A stretch of 64,000 bases of DNA from UBA1672 sp964352665. Its GTDB lineage: Bacteria; Pseudomonadota; Alphaproteobacteria; Micavibrionales; Micavibrionaceae. The notes under the pieces were generated by a model. That model saw nothing but the letters and a program-made list of their open reading frames with translations, was not told the origin of the DNA and ran no database searches. Shown piece by piece: positions 16,491 through 25,781 of this stretch (its first letter is position 1; the number at the start of each line of letters is the position of its first letter). Position numbers and translations under genes: made by a program. The DNA lies in NCBI GenBank assembly GCA_964352665.1, contig CAYGSJ010000002.1, positions 1 to 64,000 of the forward strand, written 5' to 3'.

Positions 16491-17321
16491 CTAAGCTAAA
16501 ATTGTATAATTACGGTCATGTGTCAAAGCAGGAATAGCACTTCTGGCTTTATGCACCTGATCATAATCCAGATCAGCAATAATTATTCCTTCCCCCTCTT
16601 CTTTACATTCTATAACTTTGCCCCAAGGATCTATAATCATAGAATGTCCATATGTTTTTCGCCCGTTCTCATGCTCCCCCACCTGCGCAGGCGCTAACAC
16701 ATAACTTCCTGTTTCGATTGCACGGGCCCGAAGTAAAACCTCCCAATGTGCCTTCCCCGTCGGCACAGTAAAAGCCGATGGCATGCATAATACATTGGCT
16801 CCCTTTTGTGCCATGTCACGAAAAAGATATGCAAAGCGTAAGTCATAGCAAATACTCAGCCCCAGAATAAAATGCTCATTCAGTGGCGAAATGACGGCAT
16901 GCCCGCCAGGCTCAACAACTTCGCTTTCTTTATGCTCTTCGCCATTTTGCAAGGTCACATCAAAAAGATGTATCTTATCGTAGATTTTCTCAAGCGAGCC
17001 ATCTTGAGAAAAAAGATAACTACGATTTAGAAATTTATTATTCTCGCCGCGCACAGACATAGAGCCAATAAGAAGAGCAATGCCCAATTCTTTAGCAAGT
17101 TCGGAGAAAAAAGGAATCCCGATATGTTCACTTTCAGCGGCAACACTTTCATGTTTTAAAGCTGCCGGATAACGTAAATGACAGGTGTTTTCTGGGGTTG
17201 TGACGAACTTTGCTCCTTCTTTTGCGGCTTCACGAATATAATGAGCAACGTTCTCTATGTTTTCTTCTATATTTGGTCCACTTGTGGCCTGTACACATGC
17301 CGCTCTTAATATATTAGACAT
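16491..17321 (-). CDS. Carbon-nitrogen hydrolase, Nit1/Nit2-like amidase
   Basis: A 276-residue nitrilase-superfamily enzyme with the Glu-Lys-Cys triad: Glu44 in TTPENTC, Lys116 in YDKIHLFDV and Cys158 in LSICYDLRF. Its closest remembered relatives are Nit proteins that hydrolyse deaminated glutathione (a repair reaction) or omega-amides. Length is normal. The start overlaps the end of grxC by 8 bp, and in alphaproteobacteria this gene commonly travels with grxC and comF. That neighbourhood supports a glutathione-linked role by inference. Confidence 0.88.
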   Translation of the reverse strand: MSNILRAACVQATSGPNIEENIENVAHYIREAAKEGAKFVTTPENTCHLRYPAALKHESVAAESEHIGIPFFSELAKELGIALLIGSMSVRGENNKFLNRSYLFSQDGSLEKIYDKIHLFDVTLQNGEEHKESEVVEPGGHAVISPLNEHFILGLSICYDLRFAYLFRDMAQKGANVLCMPSAFTVPTGKAHWEVLLRARAIETGSYVLAPAQVGEHENGRKTYGHSMIIDPWGKVIECKEEGEGIIIADLDYDQVHKARSAIPALTHDRNYTILA

Positions 17322-17571
17322 TGATTAAAGCATCCAATTCACCGGCGGCATCAAGTGCATGTATATCGTCACATCCGCCATAATGTTCATCATCAATAAA
17401 AATCTGGGGAACGGTTTTCGGACCGCCAGTGCGTTCAATCATTTTTTCACGTGCTGTGTCATCGCCCGTAATATCGTATTCTGTGTATTTTACGCCTTTT
17501 GAATCCAGAAGCGCTTTTGCGCGCATACAATACGGACATGTTGACCAAGTATAAATTTCTATATTTGCCAT
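17314..17571 (-). CDS. grxC: Glutaredoxin 3
   Basis: An 85-residue dithiol glutaredoxin that reduces disulfides with glutathione. The active site is TCPYC (Cys12, Cys15), followed by GGPKTVPQIFIDDEHYGGCDD with the cis-proline TVP and the glutathione-binding GGCDD. Length and order are standard. It shares a transcript with the overlapping nitrilase gene and starts 61 bp from the divergent UbiH-type gene. Confidence 0.95.
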   Translation of the reverse strand: MANIEIYTWSTCPYCMRAKALLDSKGVKYTEYDITGDDTAREKMIERTGGPKTVPQIFIDDEHYGGCDDIHALDAAGELDALINV

Positions 17572-17632
17572 ATTTTATTCCCTTGCCCCTGCTCTGGAAG
17601 CCATATAAGTTAAGACCGAATAGGACTTTAGC

Positions 17633-18883
17633 ATGACAAACACACAAAAATACAGCCCTGATTACAAGGCAGATGTTTTGATAGTTGGCGGCGGCGTAGC
17701 AGGGCTTACACTTGCTATTTTACTTGCTAAATGTGGTGTTAGTGTTCATGTGGTTGAGCCCTATCCCCCAAAGCCGCTTTTGGATACCGAAAGATCAAGC
17801 CGAACAGTCGCACTGATGCAAAGCTCCCTCAACATATTGAGAGCTGCCGGACTACAAGAGTTTTGCAACGAGTTTGGCACGAAAATGGAGGTCATGCGCA
17901 TTATAGATGACAGTATCCGCGGACAAGACACGCTCTATTCAGAATTCGACTCCTTCGATATCGGGCAAGAATTTTTCAGCATGAATATCCCGAATAGTTA
18001 TTTAAGGGCAAAACTGTATGAAGATGCATTAAAAAACAGACACATAACAATGCACAAAGATAAAACGCTTGAAAAATTTACTATCGAAAATAAAAGCTTG
18101 GTTTTTGCAACATTGAGCGATGGCGCAGTTATACAAACCCCGTTAATAGTTGGAGCAGACGGCAAAAAATCATCCACACGTGAACTAGCGGGAATAAAAA
18201 CCGAAACCCATGAATACGACCAAAGCGCAATAACATGCATCATTAACCATTCGCGCTCTCATAATAATACTTCCACAGAATTTCACCGTGACGGAGGACC
18301 TTTTGCGCTTGTTCCCCTCCCGCTTAATCAGTCAAGTGTCGTTTGGATAGAAAAATCCGAAAGAGCAAACGAGTTGATTAAGCTACCAAAAGAGGGTTTT
18401 ATTCAAGCTCTCCAAAGCGCAACCAACGATATTCTTGGCGGCGTTACATTGGAAACAAACCCGCAATGCTGGCCCATTACAGCCGTTAAGGCTAAATCTC
18501 TGATAGGGGGGCGAACAGCTCTGATCGCAGAGGCTGCACATGTCATGTCTCCCATAACAGCACAGGGATTAAACCTGTCATTGCGCGATGTTGCAAGCCT
18601 TGCCGAGGTTATTATTGATGCTATGCGTGTTGGAGCAGACCACGGTAGTCTATCCATCTTAAAACTTTACCAACAGAGACGCAGATTTGATATAGAAACC
18701 CGAACAAGGGGAATTCATGGGATGAACCTGCTTGTCAGCAACGATACAGCACCCATAAAAGACATAAGGCGAAGCGGATTAAAGCTCATTGAACGTGTTG
18801 CCCCGCTTAAGGGCCTTGCCATGAAATACGCCCTCGCCCCACCGTTTGATCAAGGACGCCTGATTAAGGGTGAAACTTTATAA
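17633..18883 (+). CDS. UbiH/UbiF/COQ6-family FAD monooxygenase (UbiL-like)
   Basis: A 416-residue flavin hydroxylase expected to hydroxylate the ubiquinone ring precursor at the membrane. The FAD dinucleotide motif is VGGGVAGLTLA (19-24 GGGVAG), the NADPH/FAD DG motif is VGADGKKSSTRE, and the second FAD motif reads AEAAHVMSPITAQGLNLSLRD. The usual GD of that last motif is EA here, as I recall from alphaproteobacterial UbiL-type enzymes. Which ring position it acts on cannot be told. It lies between the grxC and comF genes, which are usually adjacent, and its stop overlaps the comF stop by 6 bp on the opposite strand. Confidence 0.85.
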   Translation: MTNTQKYSPDYKADVLIVGGGVAGLTLAILLAKCGVSVHVVEPYPPKPLLDTERSSRTVALMQSSLNILRAAGLQEFCNEFGTKMEVMRIIDDSIRGQDTLYSEFDSFDIGQEFFSMNIPNSYLRAKLYEDALKNRHITMHKDKTLEKFTIENKSLVFATLSDGAVIQTPLIVGADGKKSSTRELAGIKTETHEYDQSAITCIINHSRSHNNTSTEFHRDGGPFALVPLPLNQSSVVWIEKSERANELIKLPKEGFIQALQSATNDILGGVTLETNPQCWPITAVKAKSLIGGRTALIAEAAHVMSPITAQGLNLSLRDVASLAEVIIDAMRVGADHGSLSILKLYQQRRRFDIETRTRGIHGMNLLVSNDTAPIKDIRRSGLKLIERVAPLKGLAMKYALAPPFDQGRLIKGETL

Positions 18884-19588
18884 ATTACTTTGTAGAACTC
18901 TTGCTAGCGTGAGCACACGGACCGATGCAACGCCTTCCTGAAGTAAAGATTTTGTGCATTCACTTGCCGTAGCACCGGTAGTATACACATCATCAATCAA
19001 AACAATTTTTTTGTCTTTTAATACAGCTTTATAGGGCATGCTTACTTCAAACGCAGAACGAACATTTCTGAACCGGTCTGAATAGCTCAAATGCCCCTGA
19101 CTTGGCGTTGACCGCACACGCCTTAGGGCAAAAGGCAAATGCTTCACACCACAAATACCAGATAGTGAATCCGCAAGTAACGCTGCCTGATTATAACGCC
19201 GGGCGATAAGACGGTAAGGATGCAAGGGCACAGAAATTAAATAGTCCGCATCGTAAAGAATTTCATGCCCTGCCTTCATAAGCCATGGAATAAATGCCTG
19301 TATCGTATGTGTTTTATCGCCATGCTTAAACCCTAGAATAAGATTTCTACTCGCATCATTATAAACTACTGCAGCTCTGGCTTTTTCAAATTTTGGCCTG
19401 TTATCAAGACACTCCACACAGGTCAGATCATCACCTTCAAATTCCATAGGAATGCCACAACAATCACAGCGAGGCTGGGAAATAAAGGCGATTTCCCTCC
19501 ATGCCTGCGGTGATATCATGCCCTGCACATCAACAATATCGCCCGTTACTGGACAACGTGGCGGCAATATCAAATCTACCGTAGACAT
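18878..19588 (-). CDS. ComF family phosphoribosyltransferase-like protein
   Basis: A 236-residue ComF-type protein. In naturally competent bacteria ComF helps imported single-stranded DNA become recombined; elsewhere its role is unclear. N-terminal zinc cysteines are CDCCG and CVEC. The C-terminal phosphoribosyltransferase domain has the PRPP loop KIVLIDDVYTTGATASEC and the RRYNQAALLA motif. The frame is open further upstream; the MSTVDLILPPRCP start is chosen because ComF proteins start near this LxLPPRCP motif and AAAAGG lies 7 bases upstream. MSKKSAV at 19645 is the alternative. It converges on the UbiH-type gene. Confidence 0.88.
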   Translation of the reverse strand: MSTVDLILPPRCPVTGDIVDVQGMISPQAWREIAFISQPRCDCCGIPMEFEGDDLTCVECLDNRPKFEKARAAVVYNDASRNLILGFKHGDKTHTIQAFIPWLMKAGHEILYDADYLISVPLHPYRLIARRYNQAALLADSLSGICGVKHLPFALRRVRSTPSQGHLSYSDRFRNVRSAFEVSMPYKAVLKDKKIVLIDDVYTTGATASECTKSLLQEGVASVRVLTLARVLQSNL

Positions 19589-19755
19589 AAAGATGCCTTT
19601 TGATTTCGTTCCTACTTTAACTAAAACAGCTGATTTTTTGGACATAATCGCAAATTTTATGTGTGTTTTCTGTACGATAACTGTATGATACACCGCTTGG
19701 AAAAGCAAAAGAAACAGGCTATAAACACGGAATATTTTAAGAGCGCTGATAGCAT

Positions 19756-22488
19756 ATGGTAAATATAGACAACAACAATTTATTTGGCGAACAACAGATA
19801 GATTATATCGAAGAAAGGAACTACCTTCTCAAGGATATTCCCTACGATGTAGTTAAGCGCGCATGGTTTATCCTGTCGCATCTGTTGCTTGAAGATGGAT
19901 CTAAAGTGCTTGATATGGGTTGCGGCGACGGACAGCTTACCTATGTTATGTCTGTTTTAAGTCCGGATCTTAACTTCGTGGGCGTCGATAAAAGTAAAGG
20001 CATTATTTCGGGTGCCAACAAAACGTACCAAATGAATAATCTTGAATTTATGGTTGGCGATGCATCAAGCGATTTATTTGAACCTGAAAGCGTCGATGCC
20101 ATTATTAACTCTTTTATTCTGCACCAGATATTTTCAAATGCACGATATAACGAGCGCATCATAAGCGACACACTCCGCAAACAATTTCTTATGCTTAAAA
20201 ATGGCGGAACCATGTTCATCCGGGACTACACGAAACCCGAGGGGGATGAGTTTGTATTGATGGAAATGCATGATGAGGAAAGCAAGAGCAAAGACCTTGC
20301 AGACCTATCAGAAGCCGATCTTCTTGTCTGGTATTCAGAACATGCACGCCCCAAGCAAGATCCTGGGTGTGGTGGCTTTTTTCTGGAAGAGTTAGAGCCA
20401 CGTTTTCCTAAAACAAGATTGTTCAGGGTTCCGTACAAGTGGGCCTATGAATTCATTATGCGCAAAGATAAACGCAAAATATGGAAAAACAGCCTACCCT
20501 TTGAATATACTTTCTACACCGTAGAAGAATTTCGAAAAGAACTACATTCTCTTGGCGCACGCGTCCAGTATTCAGCTCCTCATTGGGATGAAGAGCATGT
20601 CGCAAAACATTTCGATGGTCACTTCAGACTTCTGAACCTTAATGGTGACCCCTTGGGTGATCCGCCTACGAGCTTTATTTCCATTGCTCAGAAAATGCCA
20701 GAACGTGCGAGCCTGAACGTTGTTGAAAGACGTATCACACATGATGAGACAAATGTTCTATCCGTCAAAACTCTGCGCGACCAGAAGGACGGAACACTTG
20801 TTGATGTTGTAACGCGCAATCAGGAAAATGCAGAAATCCTTCCCTATAGGCTGGATGACAATGGAAAGCTTCATGTCTATCTTCATGACGGCGTTATAAG
20901 AGGCATAGCCAACACAGTAAGACGAAGCGGTATGAATATTGATGGCCGCGAATGGTCTGGTCACATGCTGGAAGCCATTTCGACAGATTTTTCTAATATT
21001 TCAAACCTTGGTGATTTAAGCAGCGAGAGCGCAGAGCGCTTTGCCTTTCAATATCTTGGGTTACAAGCTGTCGCAAAGAAAGACATTGAGCAAGGTCCGG
21101 TTTATTATCCTGATCCGAACTATATCGACGAACGTATACACACCTATTATATCGCTGTTGAAGATGAGAACCTTACGCTTTCACCTAAAAACAAAGTTCT
21201 AGAAGCCAGCCGCTTTCAAGCGAAAGGGGTCATCCGCGAATTCGGAGCACAGCAAGTTCTTGATGCCATAGCTGTTGGCTTGATTCCTAATGCCCGACTT
21301 GAACTACAAATTCTTTCTCTTATGCAGTTTCTTAATGTGAAAGCAGAAAACTGGAGCAGTAAAGATATCAAATTTACTTCAGGCGAAATCAGAAGGACTT
21401 TCAAGGTTAGAAATTTTCTAAAACAGCTCAATACATCTGATAAGCGCTTTAAGGAAGTTAAGAGCACAGCCGGCCAGCTAAGGACGGTTAACTCGATTTT
21501 CGTTGAAGAAGGCCAGAGTCAGGGAGGCAGAACCGGCATATCTTCCGAGAGTGTTGATTTTGTTCTGTCTGACGATAAAACAATCAATACAGCCGTAGTC
21601 TTGCCTTTGGCCAGCAGCATAAAAGGAGATGTCCACGCAGGATTTATGGTCAAACATATGCCGGTTCCCCAGCGTTTTGAAGGCAATGGGATTAGCGCAA
21701 GCGCGCCTAGTTTTAATATTCCCAAAGAAATTAAAACCTACAAGATGCTAAAACAGCATATCGCCGAAAAATTTGGAGTAACACCTGATCTTGTTATCAA
21801 GCTTGGTGAAAGTTATTTCAGCCACGTCGGAATAACACCGCAACGCATCCACCCATTTGCAGTAACTGCGCCACCTGATGCGTTCAAAGATCCAAACATG
21901 ACCTTCATTCCGATTTATCAGTATATGTTGCTGTGGAAATCACTATCAAAAGAACAGCACTTTATGACTGTTCTTGCCAGGGCGTACCGTTATATTCCAG
22001 GCCATATGAAACTTCAGGCTAAAAAGGATGTAAAGCTCATCCTTGATAAAATTTTCAAAGCCGCGCAGCCCGATTGGTCACTTCCTGCTGCTGTCCCGGC
22101 AACCAACCCAAAAGCTGCTTTTGATGCTTCAAGACAGCAAAAGACAGAAGACAAACCAGAAAAAGACAATAGCCAAAAAGAGGGAAATCCTAGCCCTGTT
22201 ACGCAGGTAAAAAAGAAAAAAGACGAAGCCTTAGAAAAAGAAGAAAAGAAAAAAGATAAACATCGTAAAAAGAAGCTGGGATTGTTTGTATCCAAGGACG
22301 AGGCCCAAGCATTGGAAAATGAAAGCGTAGCAGGAAATCCTGAAGCTACCGAGTTGGAAAACAAAAAACGTGAGGCCGCTAAAAATATAGATATTAGCCT
22401 CATAGAAGACTTCGAAAATGAAATTAAAGACATCCGTGATGCTATGGATGAAGAACTAGACGATGATCTGAAGCCAGAAAAATGGTAA
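19756..22488 (+). CDS. Methyltransferase fused to two degenerate Nudix-like regions
   Basis: A 910-residue protein I cannot match to a named family. Residues about 45-310 are a class I SAM methyltransferase: motif I VLDMGCGDGQ (51-60), FVGVDKS, FMVGDASSD and a long insert. Residues about 350-530 look like a Nudix fold: AERFAFQYLGL (426-436) aligns with the A-x-R-E-L-x-E-E-x-G-L box, and YYPDPNYIDERIHTYYIAV aligns with the strand after it. The box glutamates are replaced (Phe, Gln, Tyr), so hydrolase activity is unlikely. Residues about 610-745 resemble a second decayed copy (AEKFGV, then YFSHVGITPQRIHPFAV). The last 140 residues are Lys/Glu-rich. It overlaps the next methyltransferase gene by 7 bp. 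Domain calls are by eye. Confidence 0.7.
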   Translation: MVNIDNNNLFGEQQIDYIEERNYLLKDIPYDVVKRAWFILSHLLLEDGSKVLDMGCGDGQLTYVMSVLSPDLNFVGVDKSKGIISGANKTYQMNNLEFMVGDASSDLFEPESVDAIINSFILHQIFSNARYNERIISDTLRKQFLMLKNGGTMFIRDYTKPEGDEFVLMEMHDEESKSKDLADLSEADLLVWYSEHARPKQDPGCGGFFLEELEPRFPKTRLFRVPYKWAYEFIMRKDKRKIWKNSLPFEYTFYTVEEFRKELHSLGARVQYSAPHWDEEHVAKHFDGHFRLLNLNGDPLGDPPTSFISIAQKMPERASLNVVERRITHDETNVLSVKTLRDQKDGTLVDVVTRNQENAEILPYRLDDNGKLHVYLHDGVIRGIANTVRRSGMNIDGREWSGHMLEAISTDFSNISNLGDLSSESAERFAFQYLGLQAVAKKDIEQGPVYYPDPNYIDERIHTYYIAVEDENLTLSPKNKVLEASRFQAKGVIREFGAQQVLDAIAVGLIPNARLELQILSLMQFLNVKAENWSSKDIKFTSGEIRRTFKVRNFLKQLNTSDKRFKEVKSTAGQLRTVNSIFVEEGQSQGGRTGISSESVDFVLSDDKTINTAVVLPLASSIKGDVHAGFMVKHMPVPQRFEGNGISASAPSFNIPKEIKTYKMLKQHIAEKFGVTPDLVIKLGESYFSHVGITPQRIHPFAVTAPPDAFKDPNMTFIPIYQYMLLWKSLSKEQHFMTVLARAYRYIPGHMKLQAKKDVKLILDKIFKAAQPDWSLPAAVPATNPKAAFDASRQQKTEDKPEKDNSQKEGNPSPVTQVKKKKDEALEKEEKKKDKHRKKKLGLFVSKDEAQALENESVAGNPEATELENKKREAAKNIDISLIEDFENEIKDIRDAMDEELDDDLKPEKW

Positions 22489-23387
22489 CCTGCTTAAAGA
22501 CAAAAAACGACATTAATGTATTTGACCGCGATTTAATTAAGCGCAGAAGAGAGCGTATAAAAGCTAATTTTTCTAAGCATGACTTTCTCTTTCAATGGGG
22601 TAAAAATCAGCTTAACGACCGCATTATGGATATAAACAAGACCTTTGAGATAGGTCTTGAGCTTGGATCAAGAGGAACACTTGGATCTCACCCAAAAATT
22701 AACACGCTTTTTACCCTTGATATAACAGAATCCCCCTCTACAAAATGCAATCATTATATTCAAGGCGATGAAGAGTTTTTGCCAGTTAAAGCCCACTCTA
22801 CAGATGTCATTATCAGCAATCTTAACCTTCACAGTATAAACGATCTGCCCGGTGTATTATTGCAAATCCGGAATACACTGAAAGACGATGGCCTGTTTAT
22901 AGCTTCCATGTTAGGAGGAGAAACACTGCATGAGCTTCGTAACGTCATGACCGATATTGAGCTCAATCATTATGGTGGAGCAAGCCCCCATGTGGCGCCC
23001 TTTGCAGACAAATATCAAATGGGAAGCCTGCTACAGCGCGCTGGCTTTTCTCTCCCGGTCATCGACTCGGAAATCATTACCGTTACCTATGACAATGCTT
23101 TTAAGCTATTTCATGATTTGCGCGGTATGGGTGAAAGTAACTACATCATAGAGCGAAAAAAAACCCCTCTTTCCAAAGCATTTTTTATGGATGTGGCACA
23201 AAACTACCAAAACAAGTTTTCGGACGAAAATGGAAAAATCATTGCTTCTTTTGAAGTTATTTTTCTTCTTGGCTGGGCCCCCCATGAATCGCAACAAAAG
23301 CCCCTACGCCCCGGCAGCGCTAAACACAGACTTGCCGACCTTTTAGGAACAAAAGAGATCGGCACAGGAGACAAAGTGACACCGTGA
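22482..23387 (+). CDS. NDUFAF5/BioC-like SAM-dependent methyltransferase
   Basis: A 301-residue class I methyltransferase. It begins with FDRDLIKRRRERI and then FLFQWGKNQLNDRI, the N-terminal signature of the alphaproteobacterial/mitochondrial NDUFAF5 (C20orf7) group, which assists complex I assembly by hydroxylating a NDUFS7 arginine in mitochondria; BioC is more distant. The central part has DVIISNLNLHSINDLPGVL and GLFIASMLGGETLHELR. Motif I is weak (LELGSRGT). It starts inside the end of the methyltransferase/pseudo-Nudix gene and overlaps gloB by 4 bp (GTGA), so all three form one operon. A complex I link is inference from the family. Confidence 0.82.
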   Translation: MVTCLKTKNDINVFDRDLIKRRRERIKANFSKHDFLFQWGKNQLNDRIMDINKTFEIGLELGSRGTLGSHPKINTLFTLDITESPSTKCNHYIQGDEEFLPVKAHSTDVIISNLNLHSINDLPGVLLQIRNTLKDDGLFIASMLGGETLHELRNVMTDIELNHYGGASPHVAPFADKYQMGSLLQRAGFSLPVIDSEIITVTYDNAFKLFHDLRGMGESNYIIERKKTPLSKAFFMDVAQNYQNKFSDENGKIIASFEVIFLLGWAPHESQQKPLRPGSAKHRLADLLGTKEIGTGDKVTP

Positions 23388-24103
23388 TAGACATTACAAT
23401 CATACCAATTATCGAAGATAACTATGCATATTTTCTACAATCTTCTGACGGCACTACAGCAATTCTAGACCCCGGAGAAGCTGCGCCGATTATTTCACTG
23501 ATTGAAGAAAGAAATCTTACACTTGATTATATATTGCTAACGCACCACCACTGGGATCATGTAAATGGTATCCCGGCCTTAAAACAAAAGTATAATCCAA
23601 AAGTCGTTGCCCCCGAAAAACAAAAGGACAGGATAAAAGGCGTAGATCAGACCCTTTCTGATGGAGATCTCTTTCAACTTGGTAATGAAAAAGCTCGAGT
23701 TATAGAAACATCCGGACATACGATCGGTGAAATCTGCTACTATTTTGCAGACAGCAAAGCTTTATTTACCGGAGACACTCTCTTCTCCATGGGGTGCGGG
23801 CGCCTATTCGAGGGAAGTGCTAAAGATATGTTTCACTCCTTTCAGAAAATAAGCACTCTACCTGATGATACGTTGATATATTGTGGGCATGAATACACCC
23901 GCGGAAATGCTGGATTTTGCCTAACACAGGACAAAGGCAATCCACATCTGCAAAAACGTATCGAGGATGTCAAAGATTTGCGAGCCCAAAACAAACCCAC
24001 GATTCCAGTCACTCTTGAACTTGAGAAGAAAACAAACGTCTTTATGAAAGCAAAAAGCGCGGACGAATTTTCCGCGCTTAGAAAGCTAAAAGATAACTTT
24101 TAA
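23384..24103 (+). CDS. gloB: Hydroxyacylglutathione hydrolase (glyoxalase II)
   Basis: GloB hydrolyses S-D-lactoylglutathione to D-lactate and glutathione, finishing methylglyoxal detoxification. The 239-residue enzyme has the metallo-beta-lactamase metal motif THHHWDH (53-59), then SGHTIGE, FTGDTLFSMGCGR and CGHEYT, which bind the two metals and glutathione. Length is slightly short of the usual 250 or so but all core motifs are present. The start is GTG at 23384, overlapping the upstream stop. Its stop is adjacent to the stop of the convergent hypothetical gene. Confidence 0.95.
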   Translation: MIDITIIPIIEDNYAYFLQSSDGTTAILDPGEAAPIISLIEERNLTLDYILLTHHHWDHVNGIPALKQKYNPKVVAPEKQKDRIKGVDQTLSDGDLFQLGNEKARVIETSGHTIGEICYYFADSKALFTGDTLFSMGCGRLFEGSAKDMFHSFQKISTLPDDTLIYCGHEYTRGNAGFCLTQDKGNPHLQKRIEDVKDLRAQNKPTIPVTLELEKKTNVFMKAKSADEFSALRKLKDNF

Positions 24104-24430
24104 CTACTTCCTTTGCGTACGCTTACGGCGCGGAGAGGATTTTCCATCTCCTGGTCCACCGTTATCATCATCACCACTGTCTAATATAGACGTAGAAGAC
24201 CCTTTATGCGTAGATCTATGAGAAGGAATAGGAAGCGGTTTAGACGCCAGTTGATCTCTCTCGCTCACCGCTAGTTCTATTTCCAAACGAGAAGATACTC
24301 GTCTCAGTTCATGGATTGCATTGTGAAGATCTTCCTGGGTTTTCTTATCTTGCTTTTTACTTGCCCAAGCCTCATAAGCCTTCAGACACTCCTGTGAAGT
24401 TTCCTTCAAACGTGCTTCAATTTCTTCCAT
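24104..24430 (-). CDS. Conserved hypothetical helical protein
   Basis: A 108-residue protein of unknown function. Residues 1-60 are a long charged helix, likely coiled coil (EIEARLKETSQECL, then HELRRVSSRLEIELAVSERDQ). The last 40 residues are disordered and end with a basic RRKRTQRK. I recall similar short proteins with an HELRRxxxRxEIE segment in alphaproteobacteria but no assigned role. No signal peptide or membrane segment is present. It starts 102 bp from guaC's stop on the same strand, and a GGAAG sequence precedes the ATG. Confidence 0.65.
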   Translation of the reverse strand: MEEIEARLKETSQECLKAYEAWASKKQDKKTQEDLHNAIHELRRVSSRLEIELAVSERDQLASKPLPIPSHRSTHKGSSTSILDSGDDDNGGPGDGKSSPRRKRTQRK

Positions 24431-24532
24431 TACACTTCCTCTTGCATATTACACTAACCGCACACTTTATCGAGTTGATAATACCTTCGCAAGTAAATCA
24501 CGCCTTTGAAATATGGTATTATTATGGCACGG

Positions 24533-25576
24533 CTAGTCATTCCCGAAGATCGTGTTGATTTGCTGTGTCACCCTAATAAACGTAGTTCTCTTTGGCAGTT
24601 CTTTCAAGCGCCTTGCCCCAACATATGTGCACGCAGAACGAACACCACCGAGTATATCCTGTAATGTGCCGGACACATCTCCGCGGTATGGGATTTTAAC
24701 AGTCTTTCCTTCGCTCGCACGATACTCCGCAACGCCACCTTTATGCCTGGTCATTGCCGTATTGCTGCTCATTCCATAAAAGCTGACAAACTTTTTGCCT
24801 GACTCTTCAACAATATTCATTTCAGATTGATCATGCCCAGCCAGCATACCGCCTAACATTACAAAATCAGCGCCAGCACCAAAAGCCTTGGCAATATCGC
24901 CCGGTGATGTACATCCACCATCCGCACAGATTAATCCACCTAAACCGTGCGCAGCGTCAGCGCATTCTATAATAGCCGAAAGTTGGGGGTAGCCAACACC
25001 AGTCATCTTACGCGTTGTACAAACACTCCCCGGCCCGATACCAACCTTAACAACATCAACGCCTGATAAAATCAATTCTTCAACCATTTCACCAGTCACA
25101 ACATTGCCAGCCATAATCGTTAATTCAGGAAACTGATCGCGGACACGCTTAACGAAGTCAAGAAAATGCTCACTATACCCGTTTGCAACATCAACACATA
25201 TTTTTTCAATTTTTGACGGATTTTTCTTTGTAAACTCCGTTAGTTTTTCATAGTCCGCATCAACCATGCCTATGCTATACCAAGCAGACGATGTGTCATT
25301 TTTATCAAAAAAGTCTAAAAGATCCGCAAGTGGATAGTGTTTATGCAGCGCAACACTCATTCCACTTTTACTTTCAATAAACGCCTTTGCCATTTCAAAC
25401 GTGCCAACGCCATCCATATTGGCCGCCACAATTGGCACCCCCTTATACGGCTGTTTACTCCACTTAAAAACAAACTCACGTGTTATATCGACGTCTTTAC
25501 GGCTTTTAAGCGTAGAGCGCTTTGGTCTAATCAAAACATCTTTGAAATCAAGTTTTATATCTTCTTCTAAGCGCAT
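24533..25576 (-). CDS. guaC: GMP reductase
   Basis: GuaC converts GMP to IMP with NADPH, balancing guanine and adenine nucleotides. At 347 residues it equals the E. coli enzyme in length. The first residues LDFKDVLIRPKRS, the PIVAANMDGVGTFEMA motif and the catalytic loop GIGPGSVCTTRKMTGVGYPQ (Cys186) distinguish it from IMP dehydrogenase, as does the absence of a CBS-domain insert. The phosphate-binding ADGGCTSPGD and GGMLAGHDQSE motifs follow. It lies 13 bp after the DUF1192 gene on the same strand. Confidence 0.96.
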   Translation of the reverse strand: MRLEEDIKLDFKDVLIRPKRSTLKSRKDVDITREFVFKWSKQPYKGVPIVAANMDGVGTFEMAKAFIESKSGMSVALHKHYPLADLLDFFDKNDTSSAWYSIGMVDADYEKLTEFTKKNPSKIEKICVDVANGYSEHFLDFVKRVRDQFPELTIMAGNVVTGEMVEELILSGVDVVKVGIGPGSVCTTRKMTGVGYPQLSAIIECADAAHGLGGLICADGGCTSPGDIAKAFGAGADFVMLGGMLAGHDQSEMNIVEESGKKFVSFYGMSSNTAMTRHKGGVAEYRASEGKTVKIPYRGDVSGTLQDILGGVRSACTYVGARRLKELPKRTTFIRVTQQINTIFGND

Positions 25577-25589
25577 TTATTTTCCTTAT

Positions 25590-25781
25590 TTATAATGTGT
25601 CCTTAAAGAACGACGACGCAGCATCCTGCGAGGCTCTTTTTCTGTCTATTTCTGCCTGCACTTTGACAATTTCCTGTTCTAGTTCAACAACATAATCCTC
25701 AAGATCAGACACAGACAGCCGCTCCAGATTTCTGGGGAATACTGCCTCTGGTTTTGGCTTTGGCAAATCGTCATCAAACAT
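25590..25781 (-). CDS. DUF1192 family protein
   Basis: A small protein (63 residues from the preferred start MFDDDLPKPKPE) with the DUF1192 layout: acidic N-terminus with DDLPKPK, then LSVSDLEDYVVELEQEI leading into a coiled-coil helix and a basic DRKRAS stretch. It is a common alphaproteobacterial protein without a known role. An ATG seven codons upstream (25802) is also possible, but GGAG sits at a good distance from 25781. It is probably co-transcribed with guaC, 13 bp downstream. Confidence 0.8.
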   Translation of the reverse strand: MFDDDLPKPKPEAVFPRNLERLSVSDLEDYVVELEQEIVKVQAEIDRKRASQDAASSFFKDTL

